Origin: Marinobacter sp. SS5-14b
GTDB lineage: Bacteria; Pseudomonadota; Gammaproteobacteria; Pseudomonadales; Oleiphilaceae
Assembly: GCF_030541005.1 (NCBI RefSeq)
Contig: NZ_JASSVM010000002.1
Coordinates: 496,001 to 560,000 of the forward strand
Reading direction: 5' to 3'
DNA length: 64,000 nucleotides
The translations under genes were made by a program, and so were the position numbers. The notes below the pieces were generated by a model. The model did not search any database and was not told the origin of the DNA. It saw only the letters and a list, made by a program, of their open reading frames with translations. Positions 45,058-54,056 of the stretch are shown here, piece by piece (position 1 is the first letter of the stretch; the number at the start of each line of letters is the position of its first letter).

Positions 45058-46094
45058 AAAAACTGGCACTGGCCACCCTGCTGGCGGTGGGCCTTACCGG
45101 CTGCAGTGGTTCTGAGGAGCCGCAGGTTCTCAACCTGTACAACTGGTCTGAGTATATGCCTCAGGAAGTTCTGGACAGGTTTACCGAGGAAACCGGTATC
45201 CCGGTGGTGTACACCACCTACGACAGCAATGAGGCGATGTATGCCCGGCTGAAGTTGCTGGACGAGAGCGCCGCCTATGACCTGGCCGTGCCGTCTACCT
45301 ACTACGTGAGCAAGATGCGCCAGGAAGATCTGCTGATGCCGATCGATCGCAGCAAGATCGAAGGCTTCGATAATCTCGATCCGGAACTGGTCAACCTGGA
45401 TATCGACCCGGACAACCAGTACAGCGTGCCCTACCTTTGGGGCACCACCGGCCTGGCGGTTGATACCGCTGATGTGGACGGCGAAGTCACCGCCTGGGCC
45501 GACCTGTGGGACGAGCGTTTTGAAGGCCGTGTGATGCTCACTAACGACATGCGCGAAGTGTTCCACGTAGCGCTGCGGGTACTCGGCTACTCCGGTAACA
45601 GCACCAATCCGGACGAGATCGAGGCGGCCTATGAAAAGCTGACCGAGCTGATGCCTTCGGTGCGCACCTTCAATTCGGACGCGCCGCGCATGCCGTACCT
45701 GGAAGGTGAAACCGATATCGGCATGATCTGGAATGGCGAAGCGGTAATGGGCCGTGACGGTCTTCCGACTCTGGAATACGTGTATCCGGCGGAAGGCATT
45801 ATTGCCTGGCTGGACAGTTTTGTGATTCCCAAGAACGCCAAGAATCCAGACGCCGCGCACCAGTTCATCAGCTTTGTGTTGCAACCCGAAATTTCCGCCC
45901 TGATCAGCGAAGATATCGGTTATGCCACCCCGAACCTGGCGGCCCGTGATCTGCTTGATGAATCTGTGGCAAATGACCGGGCCAGCTACCCGAACGCCAC
46001 CGACATGATCAACGCTGAGTTCCAGACCGACATTGGTGACGAAGCACTGCAGGTGTACGCCAAGTACTGGGAAATGCTGAAGTCCGGTCAGTAA
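45054..46094 (+). CDS. potD: spermidine/putrescine-binding lipoprotein PotD
   Basis: A 346-residue periplasmic binding protein. ATG 45054 overlaps the potC stop, and the signal sequence ends in the lipobox LTGCSG, so it is a lipoprotein, unlike soluble E. coli PotD. The fold follows E. coli PotD closely: LYNWSEYMPQEVLDRFTEE, VPSTYYVSKMRQ, DMREVFHVALRVLGYSGN (polyamine Asp and Glu), MIWNGEA and IIAWLDSFVIP (Trp and Asp). These keep the residues that grip the amino groups. A terminator follows. Confidence 0.95.
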   Translation: MKKLALATLLAVGLTGCSGSEEPQVLNLYNWSEYMPQEVLDRFTEETGIPVVYTTYDSNEAMYARLKLLDESAAYDLAVPSTYYVSKMRQEDLLMPIDRSKIEGFDNLDPELVNLDIDPDNQYSVPYLWGTTGLAVDTADVDGEVTAWADLWDERFEGRVMLTNDMREVFHVALRVLGYSGNSTNPDEIEAAYEKLTELMPSVRTFNSDAPRMPYLEGETDIGMIWNGEAVMGRDGLPTLEYVYPAEGIIAWLDSFVIPKNAKNPDAAHQFISFVLQPEISALISEDIGYATPNLAARDLLDESVANDRASYPNATDMINAEFQTDIGDEALQVYAKYWEMLKSGQ

Positions 46095-46117
46095 CCGGTA
46101 AGGCATTCCGAACCCGG

Positions 46118-46145
46118 AAAACGGAGGCCCTGGCCTCCGTTTTTT
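46118..46145 (+). terminator. rho-independent terminator after potABCD
   Basis: AAAACGGAGGCC and GGCCTCCGTTTT form a perfect twelve-pair stem with a two-base loop (realistically a smaller stem with a larger loop), merging into a T-run. It ends the first polyamine operon 24 bases after potD. Confidence 0.9.
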
Positions 46146-46244
46146 GTGCCCGGGTTTCACAAAACTGAAATACATGGTCTATAACTTCCTGATAACAAAA
46201 CGTTAGCGAATCCGCATAACACCGTTTCAGGGGAATGAACGACC

Positions 46245-47318
46245 ATGGCACTGCGTAAGACACGGATATCAGCACTGGCCACCCTGCTGGCCGCCACGAC
46301 CGCCTCCGGTAACCTTCTGGCTGAAGAACTTCGACTGATCACCTGGGGCGGCTACGCTCCGGATGAGGTGGTGGCCCAGTTTGAAGAAGAGACCGGCATT
46401 GATGTGCAAATTACCCTGTCCAACAACGAAGACATGATCTCCAAGCTGCGGGCCACCGGCGGCGCCGGTTTCGACCTGGCCCAGCCCAGCCAGGATCGCA
46501 TTGTGGGCGTGCAGCGCCAGTTCAATATCTACAAGCCCATCGACTACAGCCGGGTTAATACCGATCAGCTGCAGCCGTCGATGGTCAAAGCCACCCGGGA
46601 ATCGACCGCCCTGAACGGCCAATCCTTCGGGGTGCCGTCTGTCTGGGGTACCAGTGGTTTGATCGTACACAGCTCGGTGGCAGATACCGTCACCGACTAC
46701 ACCGACCTGTGTGACCCGGCAGTGGCCGGCAAGGTCAGCTACCGGCTCAAGCGCCCGACCCTGATGGGGTTTGCGTTTGCCATGGGGATGGACCCATTCG
46801 CGGCCTACGATGACCGGGACGAGTACCAGTCGATCATGGCTAAGGTGGAGGACAAGCTGATCGACTGCAAAGCCAACGTGAAAACCTACTGGACCGGCGG
46901 CGACCAGCTGCTGTCGTTGCTGCGTACCGGTGAAGTGACCGCCGCCATGGCCTGGGATGCCGGTGGCTGGAAGCTGAACGCAGAAAACCCCGAGATCCGC
47001 TTTGTAGCGCCGGAATCCGGTGCCCTGGGCTGGATTGATACCTTCGCCATTCCCCGCCGCAGCGAGAACGAAGAGGCCGCCTACAAGTGGATCAACTTTG
47101 TCATGCAACCGGAAATCGCCGCCAAAATCACCAATGCCTCCGGTAACTTCACCGCCTCCAACGGCGTCGATGAATTTGTAAAAGCGGATCTGAGGGATGC
47201 TTACCGGGCCAGTTTTGACCAAACGGCCATCGATAACATCAAGTGGTACCCACCGGTGCCCCCGGGCCTGGAAGCGATGGAAGGGCAAGTGCTGGATCGT
47301 GTTCAGGCGGCGAACTGA
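46245..47318 (+). CDS. polyamine-type ABC solute-binding protein, second operon
   Basis: A 357-residue secreted binding protein of the PotD/PotF group with a signal peptide ending near LLAEE. The start LRLITWGGYAPDEVVAQFEEETGI, GVPSVWGTSGLIVHSS and GALGWIDTFAIPRR are the family landmarks; the Trp-x-Asp pair near residue 265 is kept. Two Cys residues (CDPAVAG and LIDCKAN) might form a disulfide. Similarity to PotD in the pocket is lower, so putrescine, another amine, or an amino acid like GABA are all possible. It leads a binding-protein, ATPase, permease, permease operon in the potFGHI order. Confidence 0.88.
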   Translation: MALRKTRISALATLLAATTASGNLLAEELRLITWGGYAPDEVVAQFEEETGIDVQITLSNNEDMISKLRATGGAGFDLAQPSQDRIVGVQRQFNIYKPIDYSRVNTDQLQPSMVKATRESTALNGQSFGVPSVWGTSGLIVHSSVADTVTDYTDLCDPAVAGKVSYRLKRPTLMGFAFAMGMDPFAAYDDRDEYQSIMAKVEDKLIDCKANVKTYWTGGDQLLSLLRTGEVTAAMAWDAGGWKLNAENPEIRFVAPESGALGWIDTFAIPRRSENEEAAYKWINFVMQPEIAAKITNASGNFTASNGVDEFVKADLRDAYRASFDQTAIDNIKWYPPVPPGLEAMEGQVLDRVQAAN

Positions 47319-47323
47319 AGGGC

Positions 47324-48418
47324 ATGACAACAGCGTCTGACCTCTCCTGCCACGGGCTGGTGCGCCGCTTTGGTCGTCAGTCCGCGGTAGATCACATCTC
47401 ACTGGACGTACCGGCGGGCACCTTCTTCTCGATTCTCGGGCCCTCGGGTTGCGGTAAAACTACGTTGCTGCGGCTGCTGGCGGGTTTTGATAAACCGGAT
47501 GCAGGCGATATTCACATACGTGGCCAGCGCATGAACGATGTGCCGCCTAACCGCCGACCGGTGAACATGGTGTTTCAGCATCTGGCGCTGTTCCCCACCA
47601 TGTCGGTGGGCGACAACATTGCTTACGGCCTGAAACGCCGAAAAGTCGCCTCCGCCGAGCGTAACAAGCGGGTGGCGAAGGTGTTGGAGCAGGTAGGCCT
47701 GCCGGGACTGGAACACCGCAATCCTCAGGAGTTGTCCGGCGGTCAGCGCCAGCGGGTCGCCCTGGCTCGCTGCCTGGTACTGGAACCGACGCTCCTGCTA
47801 CTGGACGAACCGCTGGGCGCGCTGGATCTGAAACTGCGTGAGCAGATGAAAATTGAGCTCAAACACCTGCAGAAACAGTTCGGCACCACCTTTGTGTACA
47901 TCACTCACGACCAGTCGGAAGCCATGGTGATGTCAGACCAGGTGGCGGTGATGAAGAATGGCCGTTTTGATCAGGTAGCGCCACCGGAGGATCTGTACCG
48001 GGAACCGGCCACGCCCTTTGTGGCGGGTTTTGTCGGCGACAACAATCAATTGGTGGGTGAGGTGGTGTCGGTGCGGGATAATCTGGCCGAGATCCGGCTG
48101 GAAGACGGCGAGGTGGTTCGTGGCCGGGTGGCCTCTGGTGGAGTGAAAGCCGGTGGCCGGGCCGAGCTTTATGTCCGGCCTGAATCTCTGGTGTTGACCG
48201 GTGACGCCTTGAACGAAGGGTACTCCGCCATGCAGGCCCGGGTCCGCACGACCTTGTTTGATGGCGCCAACAGTCGGGTGGAAGCGGCCAAAGGCGACCA
48301 GCCTGTCTATGCCCGCCTGCCGCAGGATGGCTCGGCACCCAGGCTGACCACGGATGGCATAATCCGCCTGGCCTGGGACCCGATGCTGGCCCGGGTATTC
48401 GCAGCAGGCAACCCGTGA
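47324..48418 (+). CDS. polyamine-type ABC transporter ATPase, second operon
   Basis: A 364-residue ATPase of the PotA/PotG class. Walker [10 protein letters not shown] (about residue 40), Q-loop QHLALFP, signature LSGGQRQR and Walker B LLLLDEPLGALD are intact, with a TOBE domain behind. ATG 47324 follows the binding-protein stop after five bases; the open frame beginning earlier runs inside that gene. It overlaps the first permease as GTGA. Confidence 0.93.
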   Translation: MTTASDLSCHGLVRRFGRQSAVDHISLDVPAGTFFSILGPSGCGKTTLLRLLAGFDKPDAGDIHIRGQRMNDVPPNRRPVNMVFQHLALFPTMSVGDNIAYGLKRRKVASAERNKRVAKVLEQVGLPGLEHRNPQELSGGQRQRVALARCLVLEPTLLLLDEPLGALDLKLREQMKIELKHLQKQFGTTFVYITHDQSEAMVMSDQVAVMKNGRFDQVAPPEDLYREPATPFVAGFVGDNNQLVGEVVSVRDNLAEIRLEDGEVVRGRVASGGVKAGGRAELYVRPESLVLTGDALNEGYSAMQARVRTTLFDGANSRVEAAKGDQPVYARLPQDGSAPRLTTDGIIRLAWDPMLARVFAAGNP

Positions 48419-49278
48419 CCTCCTCCGCCGCCGGCCGCCTGTCACTTTGGCTACTGCTGACGCCGTTTGTGCTGTGGATTCTACTGCTGGTTCTGGTGCC
48501 GCACCTGCAGATGCTGAGGGTGTCGTTTCAGGTGCGGGAAAGCTGGGACAGCCTGTCCTGGGGCCTTGATCAGTATCAGAATTTTTTCAGTGAAGCCTAC
48601 TACTGGCGAACCTTTGTACGTACCGGGGTCATGTCCCTGTTCACCACCTTTCTCACGCTGCTGATTGCCTTTCCGATTGCCTGGTACATCGCCAAAATGG
48701 CCCGGGGCCGCGCCAAGGGCATTTTGTTTCTGGCTTGCCTGATTCCGTTCTGGGCCAGTGAGTTAGTGCGCACTTACGGTTGGATGATTTTGCTGCGTGA
48801 AAGCGGCTTGTTCAGCGCCTGGCTGCAGGCGCTGGGCTGGGTGGATGGGCCGGTGGAAATGCTCTATAACGACGTGGCAGTGATTGTTGGGCTGGTCTAC
48901 AACGGCTTGTTGTTCATGGTGGTACCGCTGGTGACGACCCTCGATGGCATGGACGAAAACCTGGTGGAAGCCGGCTACGACCTGGGCGGCGGCCACGCCA
49001 CGGTATTGCGGGAGATTGTGGTCCCCTGGGCCATGCCTGGCGTTGTTTCGGGCTGTATTGTGGTGTTTATGCTCACCCTTGGCAGCTACCTGACACCGGT
49101 GCTGATGGGGGGCAAAGACAGTGCCTGGTTTACCGAGCAGATCTTTACCCAGTTTATTACCCGGTTTAACTGGGAGCAGGGGGCCGCTCTGGGCGTGTTG
49201 CTGCTATTCTTGTCGTCACTGATGGTCTGGCTGGGCCTGAAGTTGTCGGGGCAGTCCCTGCGCAAGGTGATGGGTTGA
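48415..49278 (+). CDS. polyamine-type ABC permease (PotH-like), second operon
   Basis: A 287-residue, six-helix permease starting at a GTG that overlaps the ATPase stop. The EAA motif is LVEAGYDLGGGHATVLREIV near residue 185. The family pattern FLACLIPFWASELVRTYGWMILLRESG is clear. It pairs with the next gene to form the membrane channel. Confidence 0.92.
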   Translation: MTSSAAGRLSLWLLLTPFVLWILLLVLVPHLQMLRVSFQVRESWDSLSWGLDQYQNFFSEAYYWRTFVRTGVMSLFTTFLTLLIAFPIAWYIAKMARGRAKGILFLACLIPFWASELVRTYGWMILLRESGLFSAWLQALGWVDGPVEMLYNDVAVIVGLVYNGLLFMVVPLVTTLDGMDENLVEAGYDLGGGHATVLREIVVPWAMPGVVSGCIVVFMLTLGSYLTPVLMGGKDSAWFTEQIFTQFITRFNWEQGAALGVLLLFLSSLMVWLGLKLSGQSLRKVMG

Positions 49279-49294
49279 TGCTGAGGGGTGCACG

Positions 49295-50149
49295 ATGATT
49301 CGTTCGGTCCCGAGGTCCCGGCTGTTTGATAGCCTCTACCTGGCTTATCTGGTGGCGTTTTTTGTCTACCTTGCCCTGCCGCTTCTGGTGACGGCAGCGT
49401 TTGCCTTCAACGATTCGCCTTTCCCCTCATTGCCCTGGCAGGGCTTCACCCTGGACTGGTACCTGGCCGATGGCTCTGCGGGCCGCACCGGGCTGTTTCA
49501 TGATGACGGCTTGCTTGGTGCGCTGTGGGTCAGCGTCCAGATTGCTTTCTGGGTGACTTTGGCCAGTGTTGCCCTGGGCTGCGTGAACGCTGTCTTGTTC
49601 GAGCGCCTGCAGTTCCGGGGCAAGGAATTTCTGTATCTGTTGATGCTGCTGCCGCTGGTCATCCCGGGGGTGATTCTCGGGGTGTCGATTCTGGTTTTTT
49701 ACAGCGGCATGGCGAACGACGTGTCTCGGTTGTGGGGGCTGGAGCTGGATGTATTCCGGCCAGGTATGACGCTGGTGGTGATGGGGCAGGTGACGTTTAT
49801 TACCACCCTGGCCACTCTGGTGATCGGCGCTCGTTTGCGCAAGTTTGATCCGCAGCTGGAAGAGGCCGCGCTGAATCTGGGTGCCACGCCGCTGGTGGCC
49901 TGGTTTACCGTTACGCTGCCCTGGCTGATGCCGTCGATTTTCGGGGCAGCGGCCATGGCGTTTCTGATGTCGTTTGAGAACTTCAATACCACGGTGATGC
50001 TGACTGGCAGCGACACGCCGCTGACCGTCGCCTTGTTCAACCGTTTGCGGGAGGGCTCGACACCGGTGCTGAATGCTGTGGCGCTGTTTTTGATGGTGGT
50101 GTCGGCCCTGTTGGCCTTGCTGACCATGAGGCAGAGCCAGGGGCGATGA
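49295..50149 (+). CDS. polyamine-type ABC permease (PotI-like), second operon
   Basis: A 284-residue, six-helix permease, last of the second polyamine-type operon. The EAA motif is LEEAALNLGATPLVAWFTV near residue 190. The N-terminal AFNDSPFPSLPWQGFTLDWY matches the PotC/PotI pattern. It follows the PotH-like gene after 16 bases. Confidence 0.92.
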   Translation: MIRSVPRSRLFDSLYLAYLVAFFVYLALPLLVTAAFAFNDSPFPSLPWQGFTLDWYLADGSAGRTGLFHDDGLLGALWVSVQIAFWVTLASVALGCVNAVLFERLQFRGKEFLYLLMLLPLVIPGVILGVSILVFYSGMANDVSRLWGLELDVFRPGMTLVVMGQVTFITTLATLVIGARLRKFDPQLEEAALNLGATPLVAWFTVTLPWLMPSIFGAAAMAFLMSFENFNTTVMLTGSDTPLTVALFNRLREGSTPVLNAVALFLMVVSALLALLTMRQSQGR

Positions 50150-50194
50150 ATTGATAAACAGCACCGGGGCGCCATAAAGTTGCCAGGGAGCTTT

Positions 50195-50222
50195 ACTGTA
50201 TACAGTTGTTACGGTCTATACT
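50195..50222 (+). promoter_or_regulatory. palindrome ACTGTATACAGT and -10 element upstream of a diguanylate cyclase
   Basis: ACTGTATACAGT (50195-50206) is a perfect palindrome lying where the -35 region would be, with a good -10 (TATACT, 50217-50222) behind it, 32 bases before the TTG start. The same core precedes the chemoreceptor at 39236. It does not have the CTGT-N8-ACAG spacing of a LexA site. Confidence 0.4.
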
Positions 50223-50253
50223 GGCAAAAACCCACCACAGAGTAGGTTGATCC

Positions 50254-52491
50254 TTGCGAGCCTTTCAGTGCCGTCTCAGTTACATGCTGGTCGTGATCCT
50301 CCTGGCACTGTGTGTGCCACTGACCGGACACGCGGCCATACAACATGTGGAAGAAGGCTGGCAATATCGCTGGGGCGACTCCCCTTTCCTTCCCGATGGT
50401 ACGCCTGAGTGGATTCTGCAGGATGAGCCACAAGCTTGGCAGGATATCGCTTTTCCCTCCAACCCGCCGGATCGCCAGGGCCGGGAAAATGTCTGGTTCA
50501 GGGTTCCACTGCCTGAGGGCGAATGGTTTGCGCCGGCGCTCTACATCTACAGTGTCGACATCATTGTCCAGATCTGGTTTCGCGGTGAACTCTTCTATGA
50601 GTATGGCAAGTTTGACGAGCAAGGGCGTGGCCGCTTCGTGGGCTGGCCCTGGCACGAGATCCCATTGCCAGACGGGTATGAAGGGGAGACGATCTACTTC
50701 AGGGTGTTCTCGGACTACACCGACATCGGGCTTTGGGGTGAAGTCGCGATTCTGGATCACCCGGATCTGGTTCTGCGCATCGTCAGCGGATCCGCAGAAA
50801 GCCTCGTCATCGCAACCGTATCGGCTCTGATTGCCTTGTTGGCACTGGTTTTTGCGGTTATTCAGCGGGGTGAGAAAAGCTTTGCCAGCATCGCAATGTT
50901 TTCGTTTGTGATTGCGGTGATGTTGGTGGCGGAATCTCCGGCCAGTCTGTTACTGGCTTACCAGCCCTTGATGTGGGACTACCTCGCGGCAGGCTCCTAT
51001 TACCTGGTGCCTGTCGCTCTTGCGCTGCTTTTACAGCAGTGGCTGCCTGCCGGGCGGGTGCCTTTGATTGGCTGGCTCTGGAAATTTCACCTGCTGTATG
51101 CCGTAGGCGCGCTGGTTCTGTCGTTGGCGGGGGTGGTGGAACTGTCCTCTACCTTCCCGGTATTTGATGGTTTGCTGGTGGTGACGCTGCTGTTGCTGGT
51201 CGCCAGCACCGTCAGACACTTCGGGCAGCTGCGCCGGGAGCAGCAGGTGGTGCTCCTTTCTTGTGTCCTGTTTGCGGCGTTTCTGTTGTTCGATATGGCG
51301 GTTGCCCACGGCCTGTTGCCCTGGGGGCGGCCTCTGGCGAGCTGGGGGGCGCTGGTCTTTCTGTTGGCGGTGGTCAGTATTTCCGTCTGGCACTACAGCG
51401 AGACGCAGCGAGCGCTGTACCAGTTAACCTTGACCCTCGAGAAAAAAGTGGCCGATCGCACAGCCAAAGCGGAAGCTCTGGCCGAGCGGGAGGCATCCCG
51501 GTCGCAGTTGTTGGCACTTGAAAGCAAGAAGAGCCAGAAACTGGCAGATGTGATCTCGGAACTGCAGGATTGCGGCACCTTTGAGCAGGCCTTCAGCCCA
51601 CTTTTGCGAGCATTGCCGGAACTTTACCTGCCCATGAGCGGCAGCTTCTATCGGCTCGGCGCAGAGGGTCAGTACCGGCGACTGGTCACCTGGGGTAGCA
51701 GCGCTGAGAGAATGTTTCCGCAGTTTCTCGATGCAGAATTGCCAGGCCTGACAGAGACCCTCTTGCCGGTAAGAGCTCGCGAGCTACCGCAGGATCTTTG
51801 TTTTTTCCTGCGGGTTGAGACAGCCCGGGCCAGCGGTGAGCCAGAGGGCGTTATACTGCTTACTGCCCCCGAATTGCCGGTGTCGGTCAAAGATTACGGC
51901 GTTGCACGAGTGGTTGCCTGGGTGTACCAGTCGGTAGAAAAGATAGGCGTCACCCTCTCGGCCCTGGCGCTGCGGGACGAGCTTCAGAGGTTCTCTTACG
52001 AGGATGGGCTGACGGGGCTGAAGAACCGCCGACACTTTGATGAGTTGTTCCGCCATGAACGGGCGGTTGCCCACCGCACGGAAACGCCTTTAAGCCTGTT
52101 GATGTTCGATATTGATCACTTCAAACAGTTCAACGATATCTTTGGCCATGAAGCCGGTGATGAAGCCTTGCGTATGGTGGGGCGGGTTTTGGCAAGGTAT
52201 TTTCGGGGCAGTGATACCGTTTGTCGGTATGGGGGTGAGGAGTTCGCGGTGTTGATGCCCGGCGCCAGTCTGGGCGAGGCCCGTGAGCGGGCAGAGCGTC
52301 TGCGCTCAGGCCTTGCACTGGAGCCGGTTGTTTTTGACGGCAGAAATCTGGGGTGCCTGACCATTTCGGCGGGTGTGGCCTGCTGGCCAGAGAGCGTAGA
52401 AGAGTTTGATGGTTTGCTCCGAACGGCCGATCAGGCGTTGTACAGCGCAAAAAAAGCCGGCCGCAATCAGGTGATGGCGGCCGGTTTTTGA
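50254..52491 (+). CDS. 7TM-DISM diguanylate cyclase
   Basis: A 745-residue membrane-bound cyclic di-GMP synthase. A signal peptide (to about residue 27) leads a periplasmic jelly-roll domain of DISMED2 type (residues 30-175, ENVWFRVPLP and YIYSVDIIVQIWFRGELFYEYG). Seven hydrophobic helices follow (about 185-390), then a coiled coil, a GAF-like region (430-580) and a GGDEF domain with GGEEF near residue 663. The inhibitory RxxD site is RGSD. The start is TTG at 50254 after AGTAGG; ATG 50284 would shorten the signal. Its last 35 bases also form a terminator hairpin. Confidence 0.9.
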   Translation: MRAFQCRLSYMLVVILLALCVPLTGHAAIQHVEEGWQYRWGDSPFLPDGTPEWILQDEPQAWQDIAFPSNPPDRQGRENVWFRVPLPEGEWFAPALYIYSVDIIVQIWFRGELFYEYGKFDEQGRGRFVGWPWHEIPLPDGYEGETIYFRVFSDYTDIGLWGEVAILDHPDLVLRIVSGSAESLVIATVSALIALLALVFAVIQRGEKSFASIAMFSFVIAVMLVAESPASLLLAYQPLMWDYLAAGSYYLVPVALALLLQQWLPAGRVPLIGWLWKFHLLYAVGALVLSLAGVVELSSTFPVFDGLLVVTLLLLVASTVRHFGQLRREQQVVLLSCVLFAAFLLFDMAVAHGLLPWGRPLASWGALVFLLAVVSISVWHYSETQRALYQLTLTLEKKVADRTAKAEALAEREASRSQLLALESKKSQKLADVISELQDCGTFEQAFSPLLRALPELYLPMSGSFYRLGAEGQYRRLVTWGSSAERMFPQFLDAELPGLTETLLPVRARELPQDLCFFLRVETARASGEPEGVILLTAPELPVSVKDYGVARVVAWVYQSVEKIGVTLSALALRDELQRFSYEDGLTGLKNRRHFDELFRHERAVAHRTETPLSLLMFDIDHFKQFNDIFGHEAGDEALRMVGRVLARYFRGSDTVCRYGGEEFAVLMPGASLGEARERAERLRSGLALEPVVFDGRNLGCLTISAGVACWPESVEEFDGLLRTADQALYSAKKAGRNQVMAAGF
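52457..52489. terminator. terminator hairpin inside the 3' end of the cyclase gene
   Basis: CCGGCCGC and GCGGCCGG form an eight-pair stem around a twelve-base loop, with an A-run before and TTTTT after, so it could act in both directions for the two convergent genes that end within three bases of each other. Confidence 0.75.
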
Positions 52492-52494
52492 GTG

Positions 52495-53910
52495 TCAGTG
52501 CCAGATATTACTGTCAATTTTCTCGTGCAGTTCCGGGTAATCTTTTGATTTGAACTGCGGTACCAGGCCCTCTTTACGTTGGGCCAGGTAGTCTTTGGTC
52601 AGTTTCACGACAGTGCCGGACAGCAGAACAATAGCAATCAGGTTGATGGTAGCCATTAGTCCCATTGAGGCGTCCGCTGCGTTGAACACGGTCACCACCG
52701 CTTCGTAACCCCCCCAGACCACCATGGCCAGCGCTGCTACACGCAGGATAGTCAGCCCAAGGGTGTTGCCGCCTTTAAGGTAAACCAACGCGTTTTCAGC
52801 GTAGGTGTAGTTGGCGACGATGGATGTGAAAGCGAAGAACAGAATCGCGATGGCAATAAAGTAGCCGCCGAACTCGCCAAGATGCACTTCCATAGCCTGT
52901 TGGGTGAGCTGGGTGCCGGTGACGCCAGAACCTGGTTCCAGTACGCCGGCCAACAGGATCATCACCGCCGTAGCGGTACAGATGACGATGGTGTCAATGA
53001 ACACACCAAAAGCCTGTACCAGGCCTTGTGAAGATGGATGGTGCGGAGCTGGAGTTGCGGTTGCTGCAATATTCGGAGCGGAACCCATGCCCGCTTCGTT
53101 GGAAAACAGGCCCCGTTTTATGCCGTTAAGCATGGCAGCAGTAATAGAACCGGCGGCACCGCCAGCGGCTTCTTCCAGACCGAAAGCACTTTTTACGATC
53201 AGCGCCAGTACCCCGGGCACTTCGGTGATGTTCATGGCCATCACGCCGAGTGCCAGCAGCACGTAGGCGCCGGCCATGAACGGAACCACGAATTCCGCGA
53301 AGCGCACAATCTTGCGCAGGCCGCCGAAAATCACGATACCGGCAAAGGCCGCAATCACAATACCCACGCCCAGTTTCGGTGTACCGAAGGCACCTTCCAT
53401 GGCATCCGCAATGGAGTTGGCCTGTACCGCGTTGAACACCAGGCCGAAGGAAATGATCAGGCACACCGCGAAGATGGCGGCGGCCCAGGGCGCTTTAAGC
53501 CCCTTGGCAATGTAGACCGCCGGGCCGCCCCGGTACTGGCCCTTGCCGTCGCGCACCTTGTACAGCTGTGCCAGGGTGCTTTCTGCATAGCCGGTGGCCA
53601 TGCCCACCAGTGCGACCATCCACAGCCAGAAGATAGCGCCGGCGCCACCCAGATAGAGGGCGACGGCTACGCCGGCGAGGTTACCGGTGCCGACCCGCGA
53701 TGCGAGACTGGTACACAGGGCCTGGAACGGCGAAATACCATGCACATCGCTCTCGCGGGAACCGCGGATGGCACGGACCATTTCCCCGAAGTTAACAAAC
53801 TGCAGAAAACCCAGCCGGATGGTGAAGAAAATGCCTACGGCGAGCAGCCCGTAAATAAGGACGTAGCCCCATAGAATAGAGTTAAGAAAATCGACAATTG
53901 CGGTCATCAC
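52495..53910 (-). CDS. sodium:alanine (AGCS) symporter
   Basis: A 471-residue Na+-coupled alanine/glycine carrier with about eleven helices. Signatures are the N-terminal FQALCTSLASRVGTGNLAGVA, QYRGGPAVYIAKGL and NGIKRGLFSNEAGMGSAPNIAATA, the substrate region of the AGCS family. It is convergent with the diguanylate cyclase. In a marine organism, Na+-coupled uptake of alanine or glycine is expected; the exact amino acid is not known. Confidence 0.93.
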   Translation of the reverse strand: MMTAIVDFLNSILWGYVLIYGLLAVGIFFTIRLGFLQFVNFGEMVRAIRGSRESDVHGISPFQALCTSLASRVGTGNLAGVAVALYLGGAGAIFWLWMVALVGMATGYAESTLAQLYKVRDGKGQYRGGPAVYIAKGLKAPWAAAIFAVCLIISFGLVFNAVQANSIADAMEGAFGTPKLGVGIVIAAFAGIVIFGGLRKIVRFAEFVVPFMAGAYVLLALGVMAMNITEVPGVLALIVKSAFGLEEAAGGAAGSITAAMLNGIKRGLFSNEAGMGSAPNIAATATPAPHHPSSQGLVQAFGVFIDTIVICTATAVMILLAGVLEPGSGVTGTQLTQQAMEVHLGEFGGYFIAIAILFFAFTSIVANYTYAENALVYLKGGNTLGLTILRVAALAMVVWGGYEAVVTVFNAADASMGLMATINLIAIVLLSGTVVKLTKDYLAQRKEGLVPQFKSKDYPELHEKIDSNIWH

Positions 53911-54002
53911 TAAACGCCTTGTGACTTGTGTTTGAGAGCTAATCTCGTTGCGGGGGAGTCTAGCACGGTGAAATTATCGACAGACTGCGGAAATCCGAGA
54001 TA

Positions 54003-54031
54003 GCCGGGCGGAAAAATATCTGCCGCCCGGC
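54003..54031 (-). terminator. hairpin after teaD
   Basis: GCCGGGCGG and CCGCCCGGC form a nine-pair stem with an eleven-base loop, 26 bases past the teaD stop on the minus strand. No clear U-tract follows, so it is a possible end of the tea transcript only. Confidence 0.45.
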
Positions 54032-54056
54032 CTGTTTGAGAGAGCGAAAATGGCGG

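Noticed and set aside
45027-47402. Two long minus-strand frames opposite potD and the second binding-protein gene
   Set aside because: Both mirror conserved genes exactly, start without ribosome-binding sites and show no recognisable domain.
50195-50206. LexA (SOS) box
   Set aside because: The palindrome has CTGT and ACAG only two bases apart; gammaproteobacterial LexA sites need eight.
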